From assembly GCA_963573305.1 (NCBI GenBank), contig OY754337.1:74289094-74353093 (forward strand): 64,000 nucleotides of DNA. The letters are read 5' to 3'. Made by a program: the position numbers and the translations under genes. The notes under the pieces are model-generated. The model worked only from the letters and a program-made list of their open reading frames with translations, searched no databases and was not told the origin of the DNA. Origin of the DNA: Pyrrhosoma nymphula. Lineage: Eukaryota; Arthropoda; Insecta; Odonata; Coenagrionidae. This document shows, piece by piece, positions 31,450 through 45,200 of this stretch. Within the stretch, counting starts at the first letter, position 1. Each line of letters begins with the position of its first letter.

Positions 31450-34400
31450 TCGGGTTGTCTCCAATTTCAAGCTTTCCCCTGTATGTTATGTGAGTCTAAG
31501 ATTTGATTTTTCACTGGACTGAATGCTGCGGTGGCTTGCAAAATTTTGCTAGTGAAAAAATTACCTTCTCAGCGCCAATTAGTCATCGTCATTTCACAGG
31601 ACCGCAGGAAGTTATACACCACACATACACCATTGGTAAATTATTTTGAAGGTTTGAGTTTATAACAAAACAATGTTTTCGGTAACTTTGTGGTATTCCA
31701 TGCTATAAATCTTTAATAGTAACTTTTACAACACCACGTAGCACAAAAACACGACCAGGGTTTCAACGCGTGATAATCATCACCAGGTGAATACCAATAT
31801 CGGGAACTCTCTTATTCCGTATACTGAAGGGAATGAAGAGGGAGGAAGGCATATAAAGAAGGTGGGTGGAGAGGGGGAAATCATTGAATAACTGCCTCAA
31901 GTATAAGGGAGGGGGAAGTAAGTCCTCATTGACGGCATATGTCAAGGTCACAAAATTTTTTTGAAATTTAGAGTTGTTAATGACAAGGAGCCATCGCGTG
32001 AATGATGTTAGGGATCCAAATGACGCAATTATTTTCGGTTAGAGGCGTTGGACCAACAATCCCCGGACTGTGGCGCGGGTATGGTCAACTTTTTCTCTTT
32101 CGAATATTTTACGGAGTCACTTTACATTACCCATTCCCATACATTAATGGCAGTAACAACATTATTTTTTAATTTTCTACCTATTTTCTGGATTTTCAAT
32201 CAGCCCCCTTGGGAGATTTTCGAAGCCAATTTCGGGTTTCTTGTTTGGCCGAAAAGAGGTTTCACATACCGAGAGGCCTAAAGTGTGTATATTTTGAAAA
32301 TACAAGAATATTTTCGTGAATAGGATGGGCTTCGAATGGTCGTCGCTCATTCTCAAGGCGGTAAACAATGAACGAGTTATTACTTTTTAATATACAGCGA
32401 TACATGCACTTCAAATTTCCCAGGAACTGCGTTCGAATAATGACTTTTGTGACTCAATTTTTCAAAAAATAGTTTATAATGTTCTTTGGCTCTGATATTA
32501 AAATCTCTAAATTTTTTAAATCATTAAAAATGCCTAGTATTCCGCTTTTGAGTATTTTTTCTAGGAATCTCTCCTTTTAATAATTACGAACAAAGGTGCA
32601 AAATCGTGGAAATACTGTAAATGTACCTTTGTCATATTTTTTGTTGGCTGGGATCTATTGAAAAGATAAAGTTCATGATGAAAGGCGTGTTAAGTTTGAT
32701 ATGAAAAGGTACTATTTTAGAGAGTGTGTTTACGCTTCCAGATTGACTTTGAAAATAATCTCATATTTTTAGAGTTTTAATAGAAAGGTATACCCTTATT
32801 AAAACGAACATTGAAGAATGACGTTTTCATAATATGTAACATTAATTTATTTTTTGTCCCCAGATGTTTCAATGAAAGTAAAAAAAATTTCAGAAATTCA
32901 TATGAAAAAGTAAGGACAACATTAATGACTTATTGAAAATCTGAGAACCTGAATTGTTTGATATTGAGATAAAAACTCGTATCATAATAAAACAAGTATC
33001 ATATCAATGGTTTAATCAATACGCTCATGTACCATTAAGTCGGAGACTTTTCAGAGGATGCCTATTTTACACAAACCAAGCATATATTTGTTACCATTAA
33101 AGTAGTTATATTTTTCTTAATTAAATAAATGTTTTACATCGTAATTGTACCAAGCATACTCCATTTTAGTGTAATCAGTAACTCCATACGAACTGTAGGT
33201 AACATGCCTTTGTTTTCTAAACCCATGGTATGTAGTATCCACCGTCGTTTCATGTTTTGTGCTGGTATTGTTGATTTTGCTAATGATGGCAACTCGACTA
33301 TCGTGTGCCAGTTACCTTACGTTAAAAGTTGTAGTTGTTACCGTAAATTAATTTTATTAACGCAGCTTGATTACTTCTGAGTATTTTAAAATAACAATTT
33401 CTTGTGTTGCCTTATGTATTGAGTCCATATATAGTTAATATTTCACATTTAATATAAATAATGCTTCATGTGAGAATGAAATTTAATGTAAATAACTACA
33501 ATTTATTTGGGAAATAATCATAAAACGCAGAAAAATCGTACCAATTATAATGAAAACTTGCACCTAAAATCTGTCAAATATTAGTATTTCACATTTTTAT
33601 TTTATTTTGCACAACTTGCGTGGATCTAACCTTAGCAAAAGTTATATTTGTAACAGTATATCCTGCGGAGGCTTTGACTTTGTTAACTTTATTCTTCTTC
33701 GCAATTTAGAAACAGTTTTGTGTTGTTGCATCGAAGCGTGACGGCATTACAAAGAATGGCATGAATCAAAGATAATTCGAGTATTCCTTTTTTTTTCGTG
33801 CTCACCTTGTGGCACTTAGCTCCCGTGCTTGGCATGGAACGAATCGTGGAAAGTGGACTGGAGCATGAAAACAGAGAGATGTCAAAATCAGGAAACGAGA
33901 AAAAAGCTCAGAACGTAGTGAATGTTTTTTAAGAGGACGATGACTTTTTCGAATACAACGTCGCCTTAAATGGCCTCTGCGCATCAAACGTTTTTCCCTG
34001 CGTCTGTGTTGCTCAAAGTGCTGCGCCTCGATAGTCCACGCGCTCGCTTGGATATTAGCCGTTCGAGTCCTGGATGCAGTTACGGAGGCGCTGCAGTGCG
34101 AATACAAAACTACCATTTGACTTTCAACGGTTCTCAGTCACGGTGGGTTAAAGTCTTGGCCTGGTAGCCTGACTTTTCAACGCGGGGAGGGTGGTTTTTT
34201 TTAAACTCACGGGGCTTGATTTTGTCTACGTCTAAATATGCGTTAAACTTGTCGCATTTAGTGAATAGTTTGGACAATAAAGATACAGCGCAAATACATT
34301 CTTTATCTGTAATAATAACGCAATTATAATATTCATGGATTGTCAGAAATTTGGTGGAATAAATGGTTACAAAAACGAACGAAATATATGAGACCAATCT

Positions 34401-34779
34401 TTGACGGGTTTACGTGGTGAAAATTCATATTAATTAAGTTTAAACAAAGTAAATATTTCAAAGTTCCTCCCAACCTCTTGCCTGTTTTGTTATGCTTACC
34501 CCATCTACTCTCCTCAAACATATATATGTCAGGCAAACTACTTATTTGGTCTCCTCTTGAAAATGAGGTGAAAACGTGGAAACCGGTTGAGTTAACATTA
34601 AAAGTAGTGTGGAAAATACTCAGTGTTAACTTTTATCAAAACGAAACGTACCCTCTTAACGTTTATGGATTCGGTTAGTTTTTCACTAGCTACTCAAAAT
34701 TCCTTGTGATGAACGTATAGTAAAATACCCTAAGTCGTTACAGAGTTGAGATCTCTGGTCGGAGCACAGGTGCTAGAAT
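31450..34779. other. Unassigned AT-rich sequence
   Basis: No gene or RNA recognised across 3.3 kb. The motif near 31755-31790 (GGGTTTCAACGCGTGATAAT and CATCACCAGGTGA) resembles tails of some Penelope-like elements, but no coding part adjoins it. Confidence 0.35.
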
Positions 34780-35566
34780 TGTTTGCAATAGTTGTAGGGA
34801 GGTATTTTATCTGTAGCAAACATTGTCTAAAAAGGATCTGAGTGAGGTACTTGAGGCAATGGAGGACATCCTAACAACAGGATATAATATGAAAATTAAT
34901 GTAGAGAAGACCAAAGTACTTAAGGTTAGCAAGCATGGGGGACAAGCTAAAGTGTATTTAAGGGACAGGCGAATAGAGAATGTAGAGGAGTTTACCTACC
35001 TGGGAAGCAAAATAACAGCCGATGGAAGGAGCAAAAGAGACTCAGTAAGTAGTTCACCAGGCAAAGAAGGCGTTTTATCAAAAAGGGAAACTCCTAACAT
35101 CCAGAAATATCGGCCTAGACCTAAGAAAACGCCTTCTTCAAACTTATGTGTGGAGCATATTTTTATATGGCAGTGAGACCTGGACGTTGGGCAAGGCAGA
35201 AGAGAGGAGGGTGGAAGCATTCCAGATGTGGTGTTTCAGGAGGATGTTAAAGATTCCCTGGGTGGACAAAATCAGTAACGAGGAGGTTCTCAAACGTGTG
35301 GGGGAGTTTCCTTGTCTGCTGAAATTACTGAAAAAGAGAAGAAATATCTGGATCGGGCACCAACTAAGGCACGAAACATTGCTGGCCACCATATTAGAAG
35401 GCACTGTGAAGGGAACCAACTGCCGGGGCAGGCCTAGGTTGGAGTTTATGGGGAAAATAATGAAGGAATTAGGCTCAGTTATGTGCAGTTGAAAAGAATG
35501 GTACAGGACCGAAGCGTATGGAGAACTGCCGCCAACTAACCTTTGGGTTGAGGACTTAAGAAGAAG
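34780..35566 (+). pseudogene. RTE-like LINE reverse transcriptase C-terminus
   Basis: Frames at 34823-35176 and 35148-35492 together carry the thumb and C-terminal region of a LINE protein: NMKINVEKTKVLKVSK, EEFTYLGSKITADGRSKRD, then after a frame slip near 35050-35150 a WSIFLYGSETWTLGKAEERR stretch, FQMWCFRRMLKIPWVDKISN and RRNIWIGHQLRH, ending CRGRPRLEFM. This is the common endonuclease-reverse transcriptase C-terminus of insect LINEs. The sequence then degenerates and ends at an AAGAAGAAGAAAC stretch. It is 5' truncated and frameshifted, so dead. Confidence 0.8.
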
Positions 35567-38500
35567 AAACATTGTTTACATGGAGATAGGACGAACGCTG
35601 GTATAATAATATTTAGATAACTTCTTGGCGTATACTTGTGGGCCAGGATCACTCTCGCAGTCTATTCTTCAGACTAGGGCTACATGCCTACCCTAGGGAT
35701 ATTGTGGGTGGAGGATTCAACAACGAAATCCGATTGCCTGTCTCTTTGCCGCCGTACGTCCGGTGGATTTTGAAAGCGGGGGGTTGGAGAAGGGGACTGA
35801 AGTTTCTCCTCCCCCCACCCACCGCCCACCCATGCATATTTCCACCCTTTGTCCGCCCCGCACAAAACGTTCCACGACTCCTCTCTACTCCGCTTCACAA
35901 CGAATTTCCGACGAAAACAACCGAGCATACACATACAGAGAGAGAGAGAAGAGAGGGAATCCGCTATCGTTTACGTCCCACCCACCCTCTGCCGCATCCC
36001 CTTTGCTTTTTAAAACCACCCCACCCCCCGTGAATCCATCGTTGTAGCGCCGCGGGCGCGTTGGTGGCGCTATCCCGCGGATCTACACCGCACCGCCCTC
36101 TCTCGCAGTTCGAGTGAACTGTCCCGGAATCGCTTGTGGGGTTTGTGAATGGGCGAAGGGGGTATGGCGGGGGGTCCTGGGGCACTCGAACAAAACTCTC
36201 TCGCACACAATTTTCCCAACCCATACACCCACCCCTTCCTGCCTCCCCCTTATTCCCACATCCAGCCCTCCGCCCCCCTCTTGTGAGTGGTGCCTGCGTG
36301 GCTTTTAAAGGGCGGAAACAATGGAGAACAACTCCGACGAAACCTGAACGGCGGCTTTTGCAAAACCTTAACCCCTAAAACCTTTCTACCGCTCTTCCCC
36401 GATTTCCAGCCAATGGAGAGGGGACCTGGTATTTTTTTAAATTTCTCTTTCTTCCCTTTTGCATCCCTTGCCATCCCTTTTCACATTATTTCCTCATCTT
36501 CTCTCTCGTATCCTCTGTCAACCCTCGCGAACTCAAATTCTCTTCTTTTCCTCTTTTCCTTTATCCACTTTTCTCGAATTCGATTCTGTGAGTCGAATAG
36601 TCCACGGAAAATTTACACGTGTATTTTCATTTATATTTTTTGATATTCTTCTTAAACCCATCCAGATATTTTATTTCTTTTCGTCAATTTCATCAACTTT
36701 ATCTTTATCATAAATCTCTAGCGATCAATGAAAATGAAAGCGCTTTGAATGAAATGAAGTATTATATACGTAATACGGCTCGCCCCTCGTACATTGAGGG
36801 GCGAGCAGGCCAGGATTACCTCACTTGGGACTGTGACAGCGGAGAACTAACCTAGCCCTGACCTAGTTTTCGGTGCCCTACTCTTTTATGCTTGAGACGG
36901 TCACTAAGTGTTTAAGTAAAAACAAAATAGTTTATTTTACTTTCATCAGTTGTGATGAAAGTAATTTTTGTCAAAATCATTTGTAGAGGCCTCTCTACTG
37001 TAAGGAATAGTGATATCAAGTTGCATTCATTTATTATGTTTACATTTTTGTAGGATTAAATCTCAGGCGTAGCTTGAAAGTGTTTTTTACAATCGTAATA
37101 GCAGAAGAAGATCTCAATGATGCATTAATTTTACATTTTTACATATGAATACCTTTATTCTTCTCAAATAGCGTTAGTGACTACAGCAAAAGAAGAGCCT
37201 GGCGCTAAGGTACCCAGTGAATACAATGTCACTTTCGTTGATTCCCCTTCCAAATTCACTTTCTCTAATGCTTCCCTTTTTCAATGCTGGTGTTCTATCA
37301 CTCTCTCCCATACGAAGTATGACGATGAAAACTGTAATATATTTACATATTTACAGGTAAGATTACGTTTGTAGATTATGACCCTCGTTTTCTTTCGCGA
37401 TCATTATGCCATACGTTCTTCAGTGCAAAGACAGATTTGCAAGCCATAATTGCACCCTTTACTTGGTAAAACCTAGGTAAGTACGAGCGGAACGTCATTA
37501 CGTGAAGTCGGGTTTTATGCCAATCAATGTATCCAGCCACCGTTCCCATTGAACGCGTATCATTTTCTCCGAACCGCAGATATAATTTTTAAATGCAACA
37601 AGGGTCATTGTTTCTGGTATAGTCGTTAAAGATGTTATAAATAGCCTCGTATTTTCCATATGTCACATTTAAAATAATCTATAAATTTTTAATGTTGCAG
37701 TAGCGAATAATTTTGCTGGTATTATTTGGCAAAGAAAAATGCATTTAACTTAACGCCAAGGCCGTTAAAGGTCGTAACTATACAAACGGTATAATTATCT
37801 TTGAGATTATGTACAGTTTAGAGTTTTTTTCAATTTCCTCTAAATTCAGTTCAAAAGATAGGATCGTAAAATATATTTTTTAAAAGGTCATTATCTCGCA
37901 CTGAATAATAGTGTCTTTCATTCCCTTCCAAATTTTATATCGATGAGTTTATTCAATGCTGTTATTTTTTAAACAGTTTTTTTGCAGAACTCCGTTATAT
38001 AAAGATTTCTGAAATTGTATCTACAATACGTGCGTGTTTGGTTTTCTATTGTTAAAGTATTTTAATTAAGACTTGTTTACTTTGGGAAGCCAATTATTTC
38101 AGTCACATTCAGATTCGGTTCATATGATTCTAAGTTATTGATTCAATTTCTTTGCTAATAATTGAATATTTTACTTATGATAAGCAGGTATTGCAATTGA
38201 GGTTATTTTTAACTTATGACTGCAAAAAAAGTGTGTATGATATTCAAATAACTGGTGTAATTGCTGGAAAATTTTAAGTGAAAAACTGAGTGCAAAGTCA
38301 CATGAGTACATATGATCATCCTCACTAAATTAGATATAGATCACTGAGGACGAACTCTTCTAAGGTTTCTTTTTTGAATAAGGGAATCAAAGTGAGGAAC
38401 AGTCTACCCTAGAAGATTTTTATTAATTTCATAAAATTACACATTAATTTAGGACGAGTTTTAAAATATTTGTGTTTTATTGTATCGTAGTTATTTTGTA

Positions 38501-40161
38501 TTTTTTCTCTGTTTAAAAATTTATCTCTATCTTCTTTATTTTTGAACTGTTTTGGCTGACTTTATTGATACATAAATAATTTACTTTGATATTCTTGTAA
38601 TTAGAGGTATACGTGAGAATCAGCTCTTATTAAATGTTACTAGTTTATTGGAAATTTATATAATGATGTGTTAACAATTAATGTTTTAAGTTCCGTTTAG
38701 TAGTTTCCATCCAGAGTATTATCGTCTTGTAATGTATTTAAAAGTTAAATAAATAGTTAATAATGAAATAGAATTTCGGAGAAGTACGATATTTTTAAAG
38801 TAGTCACGTTCACACTTTACATTGGAATTCGCATTCCACAATCGATTCTTTCTACTTAATGGGATCGAGTCAGTCCCCCTCTCAACCACCCTACAACTCG
38901 AATGTTTCACGTTTGTAGCGAATGTTTCACGCTCGAGAAGTCTTAGAAAGGAGTTGAAATCCGAGATCGGTGGGGGAATAACTGTGGAATAGGTTTGTGG
39001 ATGCTGTGAGGGAGAGAGGGGATGTAAGGAACGGCGAGAGATGTCTCCAGCCCCCGTCCTTCCCCCTCCCCCTTTCCATCCCTTCTTCCCCCCCCCATAC
39101 CCTCGCACAACTCAACCGACTTGGGGCGGGAAGTTGCTAATTTCCATTTATGGAAATGCGTAACCGAAAACCTCCCGGAAAGTGGTGAAATGGGTGGAGA
39201 TAAACGAGGCGGACGGTGGTGGTTCGGCGGTATGTTTGTTCGTGCTTGGTACAATAATTACGCTCTTCAGCCGCGGTTGGCCTCTTAAAAGGTTGGAAGT
39301 TAGAAAGAGAGACACACATAACACCAAAGGAACGTTCAGACGGTTGCCAAAGAAGGCTTTTACCAGCACCGAAAGCAAGTTCATTTGTGAAACTGACAGG
39401 AATTATTAGGTGTATATGCGCTGGCTACAACCGGGCAAAGAATTTTGTCCTCTTGGAAAAAGGAGAGCGTGAGTAAGTGAGATAATCCAAAGACTCTGGT
39501 AGTGATTCCATCGCACTTGTCTTTTAACAAACAATTTCAATGATACCTTAAAAGCCGTGCGCTTCCATAAAAGCAAAAGTCTTGAACAAAAACGAGTTAC
39601 TGCATCTCTAATACCCTAAATAAATTTTCAAGTTATTTTAGATTCCTCTTGTCAGAATCACATACCATATTCCTAGGCAAATGCGTTTGGGGTGGATATA
39701 AAAATCTTATCAATTTTTATCTCTCATCATTCATTCTTCATAATTTGGGGATCGTAAATTCAAGTTGCTCGGACTTTCTATTGCATCAATTACACTCACG
39801 AGATTATGAAGACAAATGGACATTTCTTTCTATGGTTGTAGTTCTAACGTCATTCGAACATCGCTTTTTTTTAAAGAAGATCAAAAGAAATCCAAGCAGT
39901 GATTAAAAGTTGGAAGTTGTAAAAAAAAGTATAAATGAGGTATTTGGGGAATTTCTGAAACTGCATAAAGACACAGCATATATTTTTTCATAGGTTATTT
40001 ACAAGTTTACTCAAACGTATGGCCTAAATTGCTAGTGAAGCCATTAATTCTTAAGTGCCACTACGAAGCATCATTATGTGAGGATATTCCTCAATAAGAA
40101 CGCTATTATTGTGATAGTAATAACTCATAGCATGACAAAATTTAAAACATTTTATATTATA
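35567..40161. other. Unassigned region with GC-rich islands
   Basis: No gene recognised in 4.6 kb. 35750-36430 is a C/T-rich, partly CpG-containing island (GCGCCGCGGGCGCG near 36048-36061). 38870-39120 is a second pyrimidine-biased patch. Frame 37177-37374 is bounded by AG on the left and CAGGTAAG on the right, like an internal exon, but its product is not recognised. Confidence 0.35.
36778..36806. repeat. GC-rich hairpin
   Basis: An 11-bp perfect stem, GCTCGCCCCTC / GAGGGGCGAGC, with loop GTACATT, lies in AT-rich surroundings. It is not followed by a T-run in a way that suggests a specific function. Confidence 0.8.
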
Positions 40162-40690
40162 AGGAGGTTTGGTGGTTTCGCTCAACTTAAGATAATTCAA
40201 TGAAACTTGCTGGAAACATTAATTATCTTGTCTAAAAGCCACCTGATTTTTTTCAGAATTAATTGCCACAGCTTTCTTAAGATAATTGCACGAGAAATGG
40301 GCATTAAATTACACGGGTTCTTATGGGAACGAAAATTCATCAGAAAGAACTTTTTCTAATAATTCAATATACAGTAATTTTTATCATCTATAGAAAAATG
40401 TTTGGCAATTTTTTACTCCGAGCGCTTGAAGAAATCCCTCGCGCGCGTTGCGGACGAAATGAAATTGGCACCACGAGAAAGGTACTCTAAAGTGGATGCA
40501 TTAATTTCAGGATTCAGAAGAAAAGGCACAAGAACCCGTGTAATTTCATGCCCAATTCTTCACCAAACATCTTAAGAAATCTGCAGTAAATAATTCTGAA
40601 AATTTGTAGGTGGTTTTTAAACAATAACTTTAGCGCTTTCAGGAAGTTTCATTGAATTCTCCGAAGTTGAGTGAAACCACCGAAACTCCT
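40162..40690. mobile_element. 529-bp foldback MITE with ~155-bp terminal inverted repeats
   Basis: The left end AGGAGGTTTGGTGGTTTCGC and the right end, reversed, AGGAGTTTCGGTGGTTTCAC start inverted repeats of about 155 bp at roughly 75-80% identity by eye, meeting the unique middle near ACACGGGTTCTT (left ~40311-40322, right ~40530-40541). TA occurs immediately outside both ends (40160-40161 and 40691-40692). No coding capacity. A TA duplication points to the Tc1/mariner superfamily, but terminal AGGAG is not enough to name a family. Confidence 0.8.
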
Positions 40691-40692
40691 TA

Positions 40693-41269
40693 ATTATATT
40701 CGAGACACGATATTAGTAGGTATGCTGCAGATTTGTGTGCCCTTTAGGTTGAAATTTATTCATCCAGCTTTTGTCTTAATTTTTAAAGGTTAAGTTGCTA
40801 TGGAGTAAATGGTTCTCTTCTCCCAGCGAAATTGCCATAAAGCTATGTGGAGCACACTTTCGCTATTTGCCTTCTCGTCCTTCGTCCTTCCTCCTCTGCT
40901 ATTCCCTCCTCGGCGGAACTCTTATTAAAAGCATGTATCCTGACGCGTAATTCATGGATCATTCTCCTCCATCCGACATCCCCAAATCCACATAAGGGTA
41001 AACCAACCGGTTACCCACGCATAGTAGTCCAGGCACCTGGCGTTAATGGACCGCCACCCCCCCCCCTCCCACAATACACTCCCCAGACCTTCGTCAGACA
41101 CGCATACAGACTCCGGGACATTTCCGGGGTGTCAGCGGCAGATTCGGGACCCGGAACCCACCGCCAACCCCGTTTCAGCATGTCCGGGTTCGGGTAGTCC
41201 TGGATAAAAAGGCTTCCTCACAGTTTATAGCGTACGCGACTTGTGTTGATGTGTGCACCCATCCATGAA
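40693..41269. other. Unassigned sequence
   Basis: No gene. A C-rich run lies near 41051-41067. Confidence 0.3.
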
Positions 41270-41480
41270 TTTTCATCATCACCGTATATTTCCATTCGTC
41301 TTTCCCTGTAGGATAGTTCTCGGGAGGCGGTTATGTCTCAGAATGTGTCGCATGAGTTTATCTCGTCCACTTCGCAGAGTTGTCATAAAGCGTCATTCCA
41401 CTATTTCATTTATGATTCTATCTGTTCATTTGGTCCTCACCATTCTTCAACGACATCTCCATGTCTTCCGACCTTCTCTG
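41270..41480 (-). pseudogene. LINE C-terminal remnant (minus)
   Basis: One minus-strand frame with three TGA stops reads TDRIINEIVE, a stop, then RFMTTLRSGRDKLMRHILRH and NRLPRTILQGK. This parallels the DKI.NEEVL.RV...L..LLK.R..WIGH.LRH region of the LINE C-terminus at 35260-35410. The three TGA codons are consistent with point-mutation decay. Confidence 0.6.
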
Positions 41481-42081
41481 CTTTGCTGCTTTTGTCCTTG
41501 CATATATTAATGATGGGATCAGGCTTTCCACAAAAGCGGCCTGGGTACCTAAATATTGGAAGTACTGGATCATCAAAGTCGCTTTCGTCAGCAATTGGAA
41601 TATCTAGATTTCAGTCGTGATTCTGAAAATTGGTCCCACTTGTCGCCACTGTCACGAAATAGTGCTGACAATGAGTCATGCACCTCCCTGATACTCGGAG
41701 CAGTGTTATCCGCCAATGAGTTCGTCTGCAGCTCAAGTCCTTGTTGCAAGCTAGGCTAGTATGGTGGTATGACTCATAAAAATAACAGATATCTATGGTA
41801 CAGAAGTAAATATTTCACTCGAGGATATGAGACTAAGGTGAAGAGGCGAAAATATAAAACATAACATATTTCATCTAGCATTAAAGATTTGACTTGCAAA
41901 TAAGTGAGTACATCATTGATTTGAGACTTATGTATGTTGCATACTTCGTTTTCACCAAGAAGCCCATGTAAATTCGATTTCGTTTCGGTAAAACTTGATG
42001 CACCTCCTCCTAGAATGGTCCAAAAAATCGGAAGTCTTCCAAATTTTCACACCACCCCTCAATGCGATATTTAAAATGTAT
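41481..42081. other. Unassigned sequence
   Basis: No gene or repeat recognised up to the copia insertion. Confidence 0.3.
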
Positions 42082-42086
42082 ATAAA
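42082..42086. repeat. Copia target duplication, left (ATAAA)
   Basis: ATAAA directly precedes the left LTR and recurs at 46507-46511. Confidence 0.9.
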
Positions 42087-42262
42087 TGTTGGGAATTACC
42101 GGGTGGACGTGAGAAATAAAAGGACTAAAGACGTTATCAGTTCAACGTGCATTGTAAGACTGGAACAGCACACGCTTTATTACAAAAACGAAGGACAAAA
42201 AAAAAGACAATCGAAAATACCAAGTATGAGAATATCATTGGTTTGCTTACGTAGTTCCAACA
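42087..42262 (-). repeat. Copia 3' LTR
   Basis: Terminal TGTTGG...CCAACA. On the element strand it contains GTAATAAAGCG, a likely poly(A) signal. I saw no difference from the other LTR. Confidence 0.95.
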
Positions 42263-42270
42263 CCCCCTCT
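42263..42270 (-). promoter_or_regulatory. Polypurine tract
   Basis: AGAGGGGG on the element strand lies directly before the 3' LTR. It primes plus-strand DNA synthesis and overlaps the end of the stop codon region. Confidence 0.85.
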
Positions 42271-45200
42271 CAAACTAATGACATTCCAATTTCATCAATA
42301 CAAAAGTAATGCTTACTCTTAGGAACAGATTTTGTCAAAAAATCTGCAGGCATATTAGCAGTTGACAAATACTGTAGGAAAACCTTATCCTTCTTAATAG
42401 CATCTCGAATGAAGTGGTATCTAATCTCAATATGCTTAGTTTTACTATGAAACATTGGATTCACAGCCAATTTCTGTGCTCCTTGATTATCATTATACAA
42501 CACAATAGGTTCTTGCTTACAATCTAACAGCGTATACAGTAATGATCTTAAATAAATTGCTTCCTTAGCAGCATCTGTTAAAGCTACATATTCAGCTTCC
42601 GTACTAGAGAGAGAAACACACTTTTGTTTTCTGCTTGACCATGATATAGCAGTTTTTCCAAATGTAAAAACATAACCTGAGTAAGAACATCTATCAATTA
42701 GATTATTACCCCAGTCTGCATCCACAAAACCCTTAAGGTCATCAGCATCCCTCTCATAAACCAAACCATAACTCTTTGTTCCCTTGAGGTATCGTAAAAT
42801 ACGTTTTAGATATTGCCAATGTTCAGAAGAATAGCACGTATTAAATTGGCTTAACTTACTCACAGAGTGCAAAATATCTGGGCGAGTGCTTACCGCTAAA
42901 TACATTAATGACCCTAGAAGACATTGATATGGTACATCAGGCATTACACAATTATTAGAATCAAGTTTCAAATTAACTTCCATGGGCGTTCCAATGTTAT
43001 TACAGTCACACATATTGTACTTAATTAGCAATTCATCAATATATTGACTCTGATCAAGGATTATTTTCCCTTCCTTTTTGTCACGTCTAACTCTCATACC
43101 AAGACATTTTTGAACCTCTCCTAAGTCTTTCATTTTATATTTTCTCATGAGAGCATCCTTCAACTTCTCAGTTTCTTGAACATCATTTGAAAAAATAAAG
43201 AAGTCATCCACATATAATGCAACAAAAAACATACAACCTTTAGCTCTTTTAAAATAAACACATGAATCACTTTCACACTGGATCAGCCCCAGACCAATTA
43301 AATCACAATGAATTTTATCATTCCAAGATCTGGAGGCTTGTTTCAGCCCATACAGAGCTCTTTTGAGCAAACACACCTTGTTCTTAGCATTAACATCCAA
43401 AAAGCCTTCAGGCTGAGCCATAAATATTGTTTCTTTCAAATCACCATGTAAAAAGGCTGTCTTAATATCTAGATGGTTTACATCTAAGTCATATTTAGCA
43501 GAAAGAGCAAACAACAATCGTAAAGTTTCTTTTCTTACTACTGGAGCATAAATTTCATCATAATCAATACCTTCCTCTTGTGAATACCCCTTTGCAACTA
43601 GCCTTGCCTTATACATAGGCTTACCATCTGGGTCATGTTTCAGCTTAAAAACCCATCGACACTGAACTATATTTTTATCCAATGGCTTGTCAACTAAGAC
43701 CCAAGTATTATTTTCTTTCAAAGAAACCAACTCATCTGACATTGCCTTCTTCCACTCATCTCTATCATTTCTCGAAATAGCATCCTTGAATGACACAGGA
43801 TCTGAAACACATTTAAAATCTTCATCTTGATTAGCTGAATACAAAATAAAATCAGGATATTGTTTGGGTTTCCTTAACCTTCGAGATCTCCTGGGTTCTC
43901 TGATTGGCTCTGTGGCATCGAGTATACCTGTAGTGTCTAAATTATCATCTAATTCATCATCAGTTGGGTGCTCATGAGATCTTACATCACTGCTATTCAA
44001 AAATAAATCAAATGCTGATATATAATTACTGTCTGAATCACTTAATTGTTCACAAGTACCATCATGTACATCATTTGAATTTTCTAGAAAAATAACATCT
44101 CTAGCAACACTAACTATTTGAGAATTAGGATCATATAGTCTGTAGCCCTTGCAGACATCACTATATCCCACAAATAAACACAATTTTGACTTAGGGTCCC
44201 ACTTCTTTCTTTTTTCTTTAGGGATATGAACATATGCTTTACAGCCAAAAACGCGTAAATAACTTAGATTTATTTTCTTGCCTGACCAAATTTCCTCAGG
44301 TGTCTTTCCACTGAGAGCTGAATGGGGGGATCTATTCTTAAGGTGTGCAGCAGTATGACAGGCCTCAGCCCACAGTCTGGTTGTGCACTGAGAGTCTCTC
44401 ATCATTGCACGAGCTTTCTCACACAATGAACGGTTGATCCTCTCAGCAACACCATTCTGCTGGGGTGTATAGGGTACCGTCAGCTGATGCTTTATGCCAT
44501 GTTCTCTGAAAAACTCAACCATAGCATGATTAGAGTATTCACCCCCATTGTCAGATCTGAATATTTTTAATTTCTGACCTGTTTCAAGTTCCACAGATGC
44601 CTTAAAGTCTTTAAGTCTTGATATGACCTCATCTTTAGATTTCAAAAAATAAGGAAATACTTTCCTACTATAATCATCAACAAAGGTTAGAAGATATCTA
44701 TTTCCTCCAACAGAGGACTCGAAAGGGCCAGCAATATCTGAATGCACTAATTCAAGCCTATCTTTAGAACTATCTTTAGAACGTACTCCTTGCAAATTCT
44801 TAAAAGTCTTACGGGAATGTTTGCCTTCAATGCAAGGGACACAAGCCTGATTAAGGTTTCCTGAATAGTTGACATGAGTTGCCTTATCAATCCTGAGTAA
44901 CTTCATATCTTTTTCATTTAAATGCCCTAATCGCCTATGCCACAATGCAGCAGATTTCGTATTAATACATACATTAGCACAATTAATGTCACCAACATTT
45001 TTCACAAGAGTATTATTACTACTATTTTCAACAGAAATTAAAGTATCAGAAGAATCATCCAAAAAAGGTACAATATCTAGCTTAAAAAGCCCATTAACTT
45101 TAGATGCAGTAAACTGAACAGTACCAGAACTTTGAAAATCACATTTATGGTACACTTGACATCCATCATCAGAAAATACTACAACTAAACCTTTTTCAAC

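Noticed and set aside
31750..31800. Penelope-like tail motif (TTTCAACGCGTGATAAT...)
   Set aside because: The motif is short and isolated, with no reverse transcriptase or repeat partner nearby; kept only as a note.
34015..34085. GTTCGAGTCC resembling a Pol III B box
   Set aside because: No matching A box at the right distance and no cloverleaf; one mismatch in the B box. Not supported as a tRNA or SINE.
36140..36180. GGTATGGCGGGGGGT resembling a reversed CR1 tail
   Set aside because: Similarity covers only ~20 bp of G-rich sequence and does not extend to the hexamer tail.
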